From NCBI RefSeq assembly GCF_001669775.1, contig NZ_LXWK01000019.1, positions 1-64,000 of the forward strand: 64,000 nt of DNA, written 5' to 3'. Shown here one piece after another: positions 17,601 to 30,400 of the stretch. Made by a program: the position numbers and the translations under genes. The notes below the pieces were generated by a model. It was not told the DNA's origin and ran no database searches. It worked only from the letters and a program-made list of their open reading frames with translations. Position 1 is the stretch's first letter, and the number at the start of each line of letters is the position of its first letter. The stretch comes from Rheinheimera sp. SA_1. Lineage in GTDB: Bacteria > Pseudomonadota > Gammaproteobacteria > Enterobacterales > Alteromonadaceae.

Positions 17601-20600
17601 GGCCGCAGTGGTCGCGCGTGATGACCTGATGGCGCAGACTTGCCTGGTTGCATATCTGGTAACCGCAACTGCAGCAGAAGTCGGGGACGAACAGGCTCAG
17701 GCTGCTGCTGAAGCGCTGCTGAAAACTCGCTACCTGGCAGCTTTGGGTCAGTTGTTGCCAGCTTACCTGATTCCCAATGTGATTGTGTTTGTAGCGCAGT
17801 TGCCACTGACGCAAAATGGCAAAGTGAATAAACAGGCTTTGCCTTGCCCTGTTGCGGCTGATTTGCAGTTGCAATCTTATATGGCACCATCAACCAGCAT
17901 GGAACAGATTGTCTGTACTTTGTTTCAGTCGGTTTTGAACCTTGAACAGGTCGGGGTGCACGATGATTTTTTTGTGCTTGGCGGTCATTCGCTGTTAGCG
18001 ACCAGAGTGATCAGCCAGTTGCGTCAACAACTGGCTCTTGAAGTGCCGTTGCGGCAATTGTTCGAGCATTCTGTGGCACAAGCGTTTGCGGCCAGGCTGG
18101 AAGTGCTTGCTGCTAATGCTGGTTCGCTTAAATTGCCAACGATGACGGCCTGCAGCGAAGCGGGTAAATCTCATCCGCTGTCGTTTGCTCAGCAACGTTT
18201 GTGGTTTGTTGATCAGTTGGGTCATGGTTCAGCACAATACAATATGCCTGGGACCTTGCGTTTAACCGGCGATTTTAATGCGCCTGCTTTTACCCAGGCA
18301 GTAGACAGCGTATTGCAGCGGCATCACATCCTGCGCACAGTTTATGGCCAGCAGGACGGACAAGCCTTTCAACAGGTCCTGACAGACTATAATTTACCTC
18401 TGCAGCTGATTGATTTAACGGATGCGGTGCCGGCTGTGGCGCAAACGCAGATTCAGCAGCACTATGCAGCAGAAATGGCCGAAGCATTTGATTTAAGTGC
18501 TGATCTGATGCTTCGGCTTCGGGTATTGCTATTACCGGATGCCAGGCAACTGGTTATTTTCTGCATGCACCATATAGCCTCAGACGGCTGGTCGGTTGAA
18601 CTGTTTAAAAAGGAGCTGAAGTCCTACTACCACGCTTTAAGCGCCGGAATGCCAGTTTCGCCGCCACCTTTGGCTGTGCAATATGCCGATTATGCCTACT
18701 GGCAGCAAAGACCTGAAATCATTGGCTGGTTGGCACAGCAACTAGACTACTGGCGCAGACAGTTGGAAGGCCTGCCTCAGCTGCATAGCCTGCCAACAGA
18801 CAGGCCGCGGCCTGCTCAGCAAACCTTTCAAGGACATTTTTTCCAACAGCCGCTATCCAAAGAGCTGACTGCGCGTATCCGAACCTTTTGTCGGCAGCAG
18901 GATGTCACCTTGTTCATGCTGTTACAAACTGCTTTTGCAGTGTTGCTTGCTCGTTACAGCAATGAGCAGGACATCGTGATCGGCTCAGCTATCGCGGGGC
19001 GGACAGAAGCTCAGACCGAAGAGTTGATCGGGTTGTTTTTGAATATTCTGGTACTGCGCACAGATTTGTCCGGTAATCCTACAGTTGTCACTTTGCTTAA
19101 GCGCAACAAAGAGATGATCCTGCAGGCCTATGAGCATCAGCATCTGCCGTTTGAACGCCTGGTCGAACACCTGGCGGCTGAGCGCAGCCTGAGTCACAAC
19201 GCGGTCGTGCAGATCCTATTTGGTGTACAAAACAATAGCCGTGCTGAGCAGGTCGAGCTGTCGGATGACATCGCAGATTTGCTGATGACCGACCAAGGCT
19301 TTGTCGTAATGCCCATGATGACCCGTCATGATCTGAAGCTGGATGCGACTGAGGTTGGCGACCGTTTGTCTTTGTCGTGGTTGTACAACACTGCGCTGTT
19401 TGACGATGCAACGTTGTTCGCTCTGGCTGACTGCTATGTGGCTTTGTTGCAGAACATGATGGCATATCCAGACTGCAGCATTGACATGCTGGATGTGCTG
19501 CCTGCCGACTGTCGCGAGCAAGTGCTGCGGCAATGGAACTGTTTTGAGTCTGCTTACCCTGTTGATCAATGCATGCACCAACTGTTCGAACATCAGTTGG
19601 TGCAACATGCGGCAGCACCGGCACTGATTTTCGAGCACATCATGCTGAATTATCAGGAGTTGAACCAGGCGGCAAATCAATTGGCTCACTATCTGCGCAA
19701 ACAAGGGGTAGGACCGGAGAAGCTGGTTGCCGTTTACCTGCAGCGTTCGGTCCAGCAGGTCGTTACTTTGCTGGCGATACTAAAGGCGGGTGGCGCCTAT
19801 GTGCCGCTGGATGTCGGGAGCCCGCCTCAGCGTATCGATTATATGCTCAGAGATTGCGGGGCTCAGTGGATAGTGACCGACCTGCAGCATGCGCTGCAAT
19901 TACCGGAGCGGAGCGCGGCCCTGCTGTGTCTGGATGCTGCGGACACAAGGCTCGCACTTGACCAAAGTCCGCTGGATAATCCTTACAGTGGCGTATGTGC
20001 CGGCAACCTGGCCTATGTTATTTACACTTCGGGTTCGACCGGCAATCCGAAAGGCGTGCAGGTGCAGCATGATCAGCTGTGCGATTTCCTGCATCACGCC
20101 GTAGCAGAGTTTTTACCCGAGCATATCCAAGGTGCTGTGGTCAGCTCGACCATGGTGTTTGATGCGACTGTCGGGTCGTTGTGGGTGCCGCTGGTTGCCG
20201 GCCGTTTTGCCGAATTGCTGCCTGAAGGCGCCGCCGCGCTGGATCGGCTCGGTGATTGCCTGTTAGATGACGAAACGGCGTATCTGTTCAAATTGACGCC
20301 ATCGCATCTTGAAGCGGTACAGGCGAAAGGCTTTGTCCCGCCATCGCCAAGAGCCTGCCATCTGCTGGTGGTGGCAGGTGAACCACTACCGCCGGCCACA
20401 TTGCAGATATGGGCCGAACACATCCTGCCGGCAGCTGATTTTGTCAACGAATATGGACCGACCGAAACGACGGTCGGCGCGACCATTTTCCCGATCGCGC
20501 GTGCGAAGCAACCCTGGCTGCTGGCGAATATTCCGATCGGTAAAGCGCTTGGGGTCACTGAATTATATGTGCTCAATGCTGACATGGTCCCGCAGGGGCC

Positions 20601-21426
20601 CGGTGCACTCGGCGAATTGTATATCGGGGGCGCCGGGGTGGCGCGTGGTTATCTGAACAATGCCGCGATGACTGCCGGCAAGTTTGTGCCAAACCCGTTT
20701 GCCCGGGAAGCCGGAGCGCGGTTGTATCGTAGCGGTGATATCGTCAGGATGCTGCCGGATGGTGAGCTGCAGTTTATCGGCCGGGGTGATCATCAGGTCA
20801 AAATTCGCGGGTATCGAATAGAGCTGGCGGAGGTCGAAGCGAAGCTGACCGAACTTGCAGTTATCTCGCAGGCACTGGTAATAGCCAAAGAGGTTGCCGG
20901 TCACCAGAATTTGGTGGTTTACCTCGTTGCCGAGCGCAGTGAAGCCGACCCGGCAGAGATAGCGTTGCTGAGTCAGCAGCACCTGATGCAATATTTGCCG
21001 CGTTATATGGTGCCTGAACACTATGTGGTTCTTGATGCCATGCCTTTGAATCAGAACGGTAAAATAGATAGACATGCCTTGCCGGCGCCAGGTCGGCCTG
21101 TCGGTGCGCAGGCCACTTATCAGCCGCCTGAGACGGATATCGAACGGAGCCTATCTGAACTGTTCCAGCAACTGCTGCAGGTGGAGCCGGTCGGTCTTGA
21201 TGACAGTTTTTTTGCCCTGGGTGGCCATTCCTTGCTGGCCACTCGGTTGATCAGCCAGGTGCGCGAGACTTTCGCTGTGGAGCTGCCATTGAAGTCGTTG
21301 TTTGAACAGGCCACCGTCAGAGCTGTAGCTGCGCGGGTGACCGCATTGATATTCAATAAGAAGTCTGTTGAAACCCAACAACAGCTAGCCCAGTCAACGG
21401 ATGTGGAAGAGGTGATATTAGAATGA
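14683..21426 (+). CDS. NRPS protein 1: docking-C-A-T-C-A-T (modules M1, M2)
   Basis: 2247 residues, two complete elongation modules. An N-terminal TubC-type docking domain (about 1-55) precedes C1 (from 77; HHIASDA at 209-215), A1 (TSGSTG at 700, Asp235 equivalent at 742, catalytic Lys about 1047), T1 (Ser1103), C2 (from 1164; HHIASDG at 1296), A2 (TSGSTG at 1782, Lys2127) and T2 (Ser2183). The tail ends TDVEEVILE, an acidic stretch like docking peptides bound by TubC-type domains. Pocket codes read by eye: A1 D-A-Y-W-L-G-G-T-F-K (Val-like), A2 D-A-G-K-V-A-E-V-G-K (Asn/Asp-like Lys278 and Glu322, not a standard code). A1 has PKA where most have PKG in A3. As first gene it has no loading module, so it receives a peptidyl or acyl group from elsewhere, or C1 is an initiating C domain. 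It overlaps the next gene by ATGA. Confidence 0.95.
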   Translation: MIRELLKRLTESGVYLYLEGDELKFKAKTGGFTEALKAEVKANRPAIIEYLCSIQQTQRNSTAALPPIEAAAATSSAPLSFAQHRIWFAEQLGAGKGQYNTQGMLPIAGVLQRPELERALATIVERHQVLRSCYHQMDGEPYQQVLHDYQLPLCYLDLKMLDGVAQQQAVTDYRAAQLQLPFDLSVDLMLRVGLLSLSEQRHLMVFTLHHIASDAWSIALFSREFSDLYQAYLQAAPNPLRPLMLQYTDYACWQRHWFAGAAMTAQLDYWKNQLAGIPFKHALPLDQPRSPTYQPVVGRMFHLLLDKATTAQLRMICERHDVTLFMLLHSAFALLLSRYSNERDIVMATLLAGRNQSALEPLIGFFVNTLVLRSDVVLELSFAELLQRNKQMILAAYQHQHLPFEMLVDTLQPSRDPNVNPLAQILFVLQNTEQKSTELLRSVATEGLSRTLLPTVENAAVKFDLELLATEVGDRLLLGWGFNQQLFAEDSIQRMASNFNHLLDSLCSFSQTGQLPQLAELSACCLVEQQLLLGPFRGNPAPLAAAELLQMFEQQARHNPDAKALVHGKQSLSYRELNDQVNQLAAFLTELGLRPGDNIAVCFEHGINLAWAILAVAKMGGCYLPLDPGYPERRLDYMLKDSACKLLLSDGYLLEGLAGLSWCRSLSLDSTRLRYQLAGYDSRNHRPAISADYPLYIIYTSGSTGTPKATVISRHNVLRLVCNDFMSFSGNRTLCAASPAFDAFTYEFWTTLCHGGCCVMFDLKQAGIAGLAAVLAEQQITAAWLTSAFFNQVVNEDVQKLAPLKWLLVGGEALSPEHVTKALRSLPDTQLVNGYGPTESTTFATSHQLKPTASYAAGSIPIGRPLAYTEVLIFDYAGQLAPLGAIGELYLGGQGLAHCYANQPGQTAAQFVPHPFAGKPGQRLYRTGDLARFLPDGTLLFVGRADHQLKLRGYRIELSEIEQALLRLDNVRAAAVVARDDLMAQTCLVAYLVTATAAEVGDEQAQAAAEALLKTRYLAALGQLLPAYLIPNVIVFVAQLPLTQNGKVNKQALPCPVAADLQLQSYMAPSTSMEQIVCTLFQSVLNLEQVGVHDDFFVLGGHSLLATRVISQLRQQLALEVPLRQLFEHSVAQAFAARLEVLAANAGSLKLPTMTACSEAGKSHPLSFAQQRLWFVDQLGHGSAQYNMPGTLRLTGDFNAPAFTQAVDSVLQRHHILRTVYGQQDGQAFQQVLTDYNLPLQLIDLTDAVPAVAQTQIQQHYAAEMAEAFDLSADLMLRLRVLLLPDARQLVIFCMHHIASDGWSVELFKKELKSYYHALSAGMPVSPPPLAVQYADYAYWQQRPEIIGWLAQQLDYWRRQLEGLPQLHSLPTDRPRPAQQTFQGHFFQQPLSKELTARIRTFCRQQDVTLFMLLQTAFAVLLARYSNEQDIVIGSAIAGRTEAQTEELIGLFLNILVLRTDLSGNPTVVTLLKRNKEMILQAYEHQHLPFERLVEHLAAERSLSHNAVVQILFGVQNNSRAEQVELSDDIADLLMTDQGFVVMPMMTRHDLKLDATEVGDRLSLSWLYNTALFDDATLFALADCYVALLQNMMAYPDCSIDMLDVLPADCREQVLRQWNCFESAYPVDQCMHQLFEHQLVQHAAAPALIFEHIMLNYQELNQAANQLAHYLRKQGVGPEKLVAVYLQRSVQQVVTLLAILKAGGAYVPLDVGSPPQRIDYMLRDCGAQWIVTDLQHALQLPERSAALLCLDAADTRLALDQSPLDNPYSGVCAGNLAYVIYTSGSTGNPKGVQVQHDQLCDFLHHAVAEFLPEHIQGAVVSSTMVFDATVGSLWVPLVAGRFAELLPEGAAALDRLGDCLLDDETAYLFKLTPSHLEAVQAKGFVPPSPRACHLLVVAGEPLPPATLQIWAEHILPAADFVNEYGPTETTVGATIFPIARAKQPWLLANIPIGKALGVTELYVLNADMVPQGPGALGELYIGGAGVARGYLNNAAMTAGKFVPNPFAREAGARLYRSGDIVRMLPDGELQFIGRGDHQVKIRGYRIELAEVEAKLTELAVISQALVIAKEVAGHQNLVVYLVAERSEADPAEIALLSQQHLMQYLPRYMVPEHYVVLDAMPLNQNGKIDRHALPAPGRPVGAQATYQPPETDIERSLSELFQQLLQVEPVGLDDSFFALGGHSLLATRLISQVRETFAVELPLKSLFEQATVRAVAARVTALIFNKKSVETQQQLAQSTDVEEVILE

Positions 21427-24400
21427 GTGTCAATGACCTGTTTGATGACGCTGGGGAGCAAGGCGTACTGCTCTACTTAAAAGGCGGCAAGCTGGCCATC
21501 AAAGCGAAAAAGGACGCGCTGACACCCGAGCTGAAGGCGAGGATAGTCGAGCATAAAACTGCGATTATTGAATACCTGCAGCAGTTTGAAACCGAGGAGA
21601 GCAATTATTTACCACCGCCGGCAGTCAAAGCCGAGCGTAGCCTGCCGTTGCAACCTTCGTTTGCCCAGTTGCGGCTGTGGTTTCTTGATCAGTTGGCAGG
21701 TTCAGTTCAATACAATTTAACTGGACATTTTTTGCTGGAAGGGGAACTGCAACGGCCGGCGTTTACACAAGCCTGCCAGCTGCTGCTGGAACGCCATGAA
21801 GTGCTCCGAACCTGTTTTGTCGCTGTGGCGGAGCAGGTTTATCAGCAAATCAACCCGATTGTAGCATTGCCGCTGCAATTCTTCGATTTGTCCGACTCGG
21901 AGCAGCAGACCAAACAGTTGCAGCAACTGATTCGAAGCTACAGCCTGCAGCCGTTTGATTTGTCAAAAGATTTAATGATCAGATTGCTGGTGATAACGTT
22001 CAGCGAGCATAGCCATCTGGTTTATTACACCTTGCATCATATTGCTGCCGATGGCTGGTCGAAAGGTATTTTACAGCAAGAGCTGAACCTGCTGTATCAG
22101 GCTTGCCAGCTCGGTGAGCCCAATCCGTTACCGCCGTTGGAACTGCAATATGCCGACTACGCGCACTGGCAGCGGCAATGGTTGCAAGGCAAAGTGTTGG
22201 ACCTGGCGCTTGGCTACTGGACAACTCAACTGGCGGACTTGCCTCAAGTGCACAACTTGCCGCTCGACAAGCCTCGCCCCGCAAGACAGCGTTTTATTGG
22301 ACATCTGCATCAGCATCGGCTTGATACGGTATTAAGCGAATGCATTGATACTTTTAACCGCAACAACAATACCACGCTGTTTATGCTGATGCACACAGTG
22401 TTGACGTTGTTCGTCAGCCGTTATAGCGGCGAGCGGGACATTGTGATAGGCACTGCTATTTCAGGCCGGGTATTGCATGAATTTGAACCCTTGGTCGGTC
22501 TTTTTATCAATGATTTGGCTATCCGCGCACAATTGATTGATAACCAGTCTTTTGCCGAACTACTGCAGGCGCATAAGCAGACCATTCTGGAGGCTTATGC
22601 GCATCAGCACGTACCGTTTGAAATGCTGGTAGAACAGCTGAATCCGCAGCGCAATCTGAGTTATTCGCCGTTGTATCAGCTAAAGATCGATGTGCAGCAT
22701 AGTGTCGAGTCTTGGGAGCAAGGCTCCGCGGCAGAGTTGGCAGGTGCTGCAGGTCCGGCTGAACAGTCGCTGGATGCTGTTACGGAGTACAGCCTGAAGA
22801 ACGATTTGCACCTGAATGTAATCTACGGCAAGACTGGAATTCTGTTGCAGTGGCGTTTTAATACAGATTTGTTTGCTGACAGCACGATAGCGCGTTGGTC
22901 CAACAGTTTTGTGCAGTTGCTGGGCCAGGTCATCGCTAATCCGCAACTGTCGTGGCAGGCTTTTGATTTGCTTTGTGAGACTGAACAGCGGTGCGTGCTG
23001 GATTTTGGCCGCGGGCCGGCAGCTGTCGGTGAATCATTGCCTCTGCTGCATCGGCACATCACAGAGCAGGCCAGCCGGACGCCATCTGCTGTTGCAGTTT
23101 GCTGCGGTGCATCGACGCTGAGTTATGCTGAATTGGAGCAGCAAAGTAACCAGCTGGCTCATTACCTGCTCAGTAAGGGGGTACAGCAAAATAGCATTGT
23201 GGCTATATGCATGGAACGATCGGTGGACATGCCGATCGCCCTGTTGGGGGTTCTCAAAGCCGGTGCCGCCTATTTGCCGATAGAGCCACATTTGCCGTCG
23301 GAGCGTATTGACTACATGCTGGCAGATTGTCGTTGCCAATGGGTAGTAACGGACAGCAATCTGATGCAGGAACTGGCATTTGCCGGTTGCCGGGTATTGC
23401 CTGTTGATGCGCCTTATCGGCACAGTCTGCTGGCCGGCCAACCGGTTAGTCCGCCGCCGTTGCAGCAGACGTTGCATGATCTGGCTTATCTGATCTACAC
23501 CTCAGGTTCGACCGGCACCCCTAAAGGGGTGATGGTGTCGCATCACGGGCTCAGTACTTATTGTGACTATGCAAAAGAGCGTTATTATCAACCTGATTTA
23601 GCTGGGTCTCTGGTCGCGACTTCATACAGTTTCGACCTGACAGTCCCGGCACTGTACTTACCACTGCTCAGCGGGGGCCAGGTCCGGTTGCTGCTGGAGC
23701 ACGACGAGCTGGCTGCTTTGGCTGGGCAGCTACACCATAGTTCGCAACCTTTTCTGCTGCGCCTGACACCGAGCCATATCGCCGGCCTGTTGCCATTGCT
23801 GACAGAGCGGTCAGACATTGCGCATACTTTTGTCATCGGCGGGGAGGCATTACCGGCCAGGTTATGTCAGGCCTTACAGGTGCTGTTGCCAAATGCCAGA
23901 TTGTATAACCACTACGGCCCGACCGAAGCCGTTGTCGGTTGTTGTTCCTACCAGATTGGTGCAGTAACCGAACAGACTCAGCGGTATCAGCCTATTGGGA
24001 CGCCGATGCGGGATACGCAGTTGCTGGTGCTCAATGAAAGATTGCAGCTATGTCCGATAGGAGTCACCGGTGAACTCTATATAGGCGGTGGCGGATTAGC
24101 GCTGGGTTACAGCAACAACCCGGCACTGACCGCCGAACGGTTTGTGCATAATCCATTTGCCGGCTCCGCCGACAGCAGAATGTATCGGACCGGCGATCTG
24201 GTCCGCTGGTTGCCTGATGGTAATCTGCAATATGTCGCTCGGCTGGACCATCAGGTTAAGCTGCGAGGCAGACGGATTGAGCTTGGGGAGATAGAGCAGG
24301 CGCTCAGTGCGGTGCAGGGGGTGCTTGATTGTGCTGTCAAAGTCTGGAATGACAGTAATGGTCAGCGGCTGGTTGCCTGTGTGGTTTCTGCGGCCAGATT

Positions 24401-27400
24401 GCAACATGATCTGATCGATGAAACCGAACTGCTGCGGCGTAAAGAGCAATTGATTATGCAATACCGCAAGCAACTGGCTGCCCGGCTGCCGGACTACATG
24501 GTACCGCAGATCTATTTGTTTCTTGACAGCCTGCCGCTGGCTAGAACCGGTAAATTGGACCGCAATCGGCTGCCGGATCCGACAGAAGCAGATTTAATAA
24601 AGTCCCAGTATGTGGCACCGCGCAACGACACGGAAAGCAGATTGTGTCAATTGTGGCAGCAAGTGCTGCAGTTAACACAAATCGGTATTGATGACGACTT
24701 TTTCCTGTTAGGCGGCCATTCTTTGCTGGCAACGCGGCTCATCAATCTGGTACGCAGCAGCTTCGGGGTCGAGCTTGACCTGCGGGTGTTGTTTGAAACA
24801 CCCACAGTAGCAGCTATGGCTGTGGCCCTGACGCAGCTGACGGCCGATAGTGTCGTGCTGCCGCCGGTCGTCCGAAGTGAACGCAGTGCGATGATGCCGT
24901 TGTCATATGCCCAGCGACGTCTGTGGTTTATCGATCAGTTGGGCGAAGGCAGCCGTCAGTATAATGTTTCCGGCCAGTTTTTTATTGAAGGGGAATTCCA
25001 GCAGAGTGATTTCGCTGCGGCTGCGCAAGCGTTGGTGGCGCGTCACGAAGTCTTGCGCACTAACTTCGTTGCCGTTGATGGCGAGCCGGGGCAGTTGATT
25101 CGCCACGATGTGACAGTCCCTTTCTGGTATCACGATTTCAGCCTTCTTCAGCCAGCGCAGCAACAAACGGCCGCCGGCGCACAGATTAAAGCGATGTTCG
25201 CAGCAGCTTTTGATTTGTCCACTGATGTGATGTTCAGGCTTGCAGTGTTGAAGCTGGCGCCGACTCAATATGGTCTGTTTTATGCGATGCACCACATAGC
25301 CTCAGATGGCTGGTCAAAAGGCATTGTGCAGCAGGAGCTGACGGCACTAGTGGCCGGCCAGACGTTACCGGTGTTGGCGGTGCAATATGCCGACTTTGCC
25401 ATCTGGCAGCAGCATTGGCTGCAACAACAGATGCTGACACAGCAGTTGAATTACTGGCGTCAGCAACTGGCGGACCTCCCGGTTGTGCACCAGTTGCCGC
25501 TTGACGGGCCAAGACCTGCTTACCAAAACCATCAAGGCAAAGTCATTCAGCAGCAGTTGAATCGGCATGTCTCAGATAGTCTGGCCCGAGCCTGCCAAGA
25601 CCAGGGCGTGACACCTTTTATGGTACTGGAGACCGCTTTTGCCGTGTTGATTGGCAAATACAGCGCAGAGCGCGATATTGCGATCGGAACGCCAATAGCC
25701 GGCCGTACCCATGGCAGTTTAGAACCTTTGATTGGGGTTTTTATCAATACGTTAGTGCTACGGACTGATCTGCGTGGCAACCCAACCTTCAGCCAGCTGC
25801 TGCAAAGACAGCGGCAAATCATTCTGGATGCTTTTACCTATCAGCATGTACCTTTTGAGTTGCTGGTTGATGAATTGAGACCAGAGCGGAGTTTAAGTCA
25901 CAACCCATTGGTGCAATTGTCCTTTGTGATGCAAAACAACGACAAAGACAGGCTGAGCAGTGGTAGCGCTGCAGCGCAGGATCAGGCCGGGTTTATTGTG
26001 ACAGACAGTTTGAGTATCAAATATGAGTTGGAACTGGCTGCGACAGAACTGGCTGATGGCTGGCAGCTTAGTTGGGCGTTCCAGTCGGCCGTCTTTGCAC
26101 AGCACAGCATTGTCGCGATGGCGGCGAATTTTCAGACCCTATTGCAGCAGCTGTTGGAGGATATGAACCGCGGTCCGATGATGGAGCGTGGTATTGACGC
26201 TGTGCGCTGGCTCAGCGAACAAGAAAAGCAGTTCCTGCGTAGTTGTAACGAAACTGCGGCACCATTTTCGGCCGTGACCATTCATCAGCAGTTTGAGCAA
26301 CAGGTGCTGGCTACGCCAATGGCAACGGCTGTTGTCGATGCGCAGCAGAGCCTGAGTTACGCTCAGTTGAACCTGCTGGCCAATCGTCTGGCCAACCGGT
26401 TGCTGGCGCTAGGCATCCGCTTGGACGAGCCGGTCGGTGTCATGGCGGAGCGCTCGGTTGAATTAACTGTTGCTGTGCTGGCTATTTTGAAGGCGGGCGG
26501 CTGCTATGTGCCGCTGCCGCCAGAATATCCGGCAGCCCGCTTGCAGTATATGGTGCAAAACAGCGGCCTGACGAAAGTAGTCTGTTGTGCGGCAGTCAGC
26601 AGTACAACGCTACCGGAACATCTGCAACGAGTTGCAGCCATGCAACCACAAGGCGCGGAGCAAAATCCATCAACTCGGGTCGACGGCGACAACTTATGTT
26701 ACGTGCTTTATACCTCGGGTAGTACCGGCGTGCCAAAAGGCGTTGCGGTCAGCCATCGGGCTCTGGTCAACCGTATAGATTGGATGCAGCAACAGTATCG
26801 TCTGGATGCCACCGACAGAATCTTGCAAAAAACGCCATACAGCTTCGATGTCTCTGTGTGGGAGCTGCTGTGGCCGCTAACCAGTGGCGCTACTTTGGTG
26901 CTGGCCAAACCTCAAGGCCACCAAGATGTTGATTATCTGGCCGGGATCATTGCTGAGCAGCAAATCACCCTGCTGCATTTTGTGCCTTCGATGCTCAGCG
27001 CCTTTCTGGCGACCAACGGTTGGCATCGTTGCGACAGCGTCCGTCAGGTGGTCTGTAGCGGAGAAGCACTGAGCCGGCAGCTGCAGCAACAATTTTTTGG
27101 CGCGGCGGCACATTGCGACGTGTCGTTGGACAATTTGTATGGCCCGACCGAGGCGGCTATTGATGTGACCCATTGGCGCTGCATCCCAGATTCCAGCCGG
27201 GTTCCCATTGGCAAGCCTATCCAGAATATCCAGCTGTATGTGGTAGACCAGTTATTGCAGCCGGTCGCGACCGGCTGCACCGGCGAACTGCTGATCGGTG
27301 GTGTGGCATTGGCAAGGGGCTATATCAACAGACCCGGTCTCAGTGCTGCAAGTTTTATTGCTGACCATTTGTCCGGAACTGCCGGGGGGCGCTTGTATCG

Positions 27401-30400
27401 CACCGGAGATTTAGTCCGCCGGGGTCATGACGGCAATATCGAGTATCTTGGCCGGCTTGATCATCAGATTAAAATTCGTGGGCAGCGGATTGAACTGGCA
27501 GAGATTGAAACAGTACTGGCTGCCGTCACTGCCGGACGTGAGCTGGTGGTACAAGCTAACGAGGCAGCGCAGTTGGTTGCTTATTATGTTGCTGAAGGGG
27601 ACGAGCAGCACTGGCAACAGGTGTTTGCTCAAAGGGCAGCCGCCATGCTGCCAGGCTATATGCGCCCTGCGGCCTATGTCCGATTGACGCACTTGCCGCT
27701 CAATGACAACGGTAAAATAGACCGCAAAGCATTGCCGCAAGCGGCAACGGTCAGCCAGCACAGTTATGTGGCGCCGACCAGTCCGCTTGAAATCAGACTT
27801 TGTTTGTTGTGGCAGCAAATTCTGCAGGTTGCTCGGGTTGGTATCCATGATGATTTTTTCAGGATGGGCGGCCATTCGTTACTAGCTACCCGGTTGGTCA
27901 GCGCTATACGGCGGCAGTTTGCGGTTGAGCTACCGATCCGGGCGCTGTTCGAATTTCCTACCGTCGCTGGCTTGGCCGACAGGTTGCAAGCATTGAGCGA
28001 AGATTTTGTGCTGCCTGACATCGATAAGGCTGACCGGCAGCAGGCGTTGCCCCTGTCTTATGCGCAGCAGCGCATGTGGTTTCTTGACGAGCTCGGCGAA
28101 GGGAGTGCCGAGTACATTATGCCCGGTTACTGTATATTGCATGGCGAGTTCGACGAGGAGGCGCTACGTCGGGCTTTACATCAGGTGCTGCAGCGCCATG
28201 AAGTGCTGCGCAGCCATGTGGCTGATGAGAACGGCGTTTTACGCCAGGTGATTGTCGAGCAATTTGAACTGCCGCTGGCCATTTATGACCTGAAATTGCT
28301 GGAACCGTCGGAACGCCTGCGTCAAATTCAGTGGTTGCGGAATAAGAATTCGACGGCCCTGTACCAACTGAATCGCGATTTGATGCTGCGAGCCGCTTTG
28401 CTCAAGCTCAGCAGTTCAGAACAACTGCTGCTGTATAGCTTGCACCATATTGCCGGCGACGGTTGGTCGATGGGGATTCTGGCGCAGGAGCTGCAAGCTT
28501 TGTATCAGGCCGAGCGGACCGGTGTGGCAGCACAACTGCCCGCTTTGCCGGTCCAGTATGCAGATTATGCCCAGTGGCAACGCAGCTGGTTGCAGGGGGA
28601 TGTGCTCGAACAGCAATTGGCGTACTGGCGGCAGCAGTTGGCCGGGCTTCCTCCTGTGCACTCGCTGGTTCTGGATAAACCCAGACCAGCCAGACAGCAG
28701 TTCCAGGGACATGCGTTCTCACAAAAACTGGATAGCCGGACCACTCGTGACTTGCAACTTATCTGTCAGCAGCAGGGGGTCACCTTGTTCATGCTGCTGG
28801 AGACAGCTTTCAGCGTACTGTTGAGCCGTTACAGTAATAGTACGGATATTGTGGTGGGAACCCCGATAGCCGGGCGCATTCATCAGGATCTGGAACATCT
28901 GATAGGCCTGTTTGTCAATTCAGTGGTGTTGCGAACCAATCTATCCGGCAATCCACAGTTCAGCCAGTTGCTGGCAGAGAATAAACAAACCATTCTGGCG
29001 GCCTACGATCACCAACATCTGCCTTTTGACATGCTGGTCGAAGATATTCGTCCGGAGCGGGATATCAGCTACAACTCATTGTTTCAGATTTTGTTTGTGG
29101 TACAAAACGCTGAACATGAGCCATTGGATATCCAACTGCCGCAACAAGGCTTGTCGGCTGTCAAACCTGTCAGCATCCGGTTTGATATGGCAGTGCATGT
29201 CGCGGAAGTGGCAGGTGAGTTACTGCTGGTTTGGTCGTATCGCGATTCGTTGTTTTTTGACGAAACGATGCGTCGTATGGCGGAGAATTACTCGACCTTA
29301 TTGCAAAGTATCATTGCACAGCTAACCGGTCAGGCGCCGGCCGGTGGCATTGAACAGTTACCTATGCTGTCCGCAGCCGAACAGCAGTTGTTGCTGGTGC
29401 AATACAATAGCTCCGCTGCCGATTTTCCAACTGGTCAGTGTGTGCAACAGTTGTTGGAACAACAGGTTGCGCGAACGCCGGACAAGGTGGCGGTGATCTG
29501 CCAGGACGAGGCTATCAGCTATCGTGAGTTGAATGGCAGAGCCAACCGGTTGGCTCGTTATCTGTTGGCCCAAGGAGCCAAACCCGATAGCCTGGTGGCT
29601 TTGAGCGTGCGGCGTTCCATTGACGCTATGGTGGCATTGTTCGGTATTCTGAAAGCCGGCGCAGGTTATGTGCCGATAGATCCGCATTATCCGCCGGCCC
29701 GCTATGACTACATGCTCAGGGATAGCGGCGCAACTATTATTGTGAGCCAGTTGGGTGAGCTGGATACCCAGGATACCAGCGGATGTCATGTCGTCTATCT
29801 GGACGATATGACGTTCAGGCAAACTGCAGCAGCCACAGCGGCAGACAATATCGAGCCTGAAGCTATCGGTCTGCAACCGACTCATATGGCTTATATGATC
29901 TACACCTCCGGCTCTACCGGGCAACCGAAAGGGGTGATGGTCAACCATCATAGCGTCATCAACTTTTTGTACAGTGCCACCGCACTTTTTATGACGGACG
30001 ACATTGATGGTTCTATTGTCAGCTCGGCGTTGACTTTTGATGCGACTGTGCAGTCGCTGTACCTGCCGTTGATGGCCGGCAAGTTTGTCGAACTATTGCC
30101 GCCAGACGACGAGCAGTTGTTTGTCGCAATGAACGATTATCTGCTGGACGATGAAAGCAGGCTGATTTTTAAACTGACGCCAACCCATTTAAAAGGCATG
30201 GCAGCCCAGACCGTGGTGGCACGGAATCCGCAATCCCGCCACGTGTTGGTGGTCGCCGGGGAACAGCTGACACGCGAAACTTTACAGCCTTGGTTTACCG
30301 AACGGCTGCCGAATTGTCGTTTTATCAACGAATATGGCCCGACTGAATGTACGGTCGGTAGCTGTACCTATGAAGTGACCAGTCTTGATTTTCCGACAGC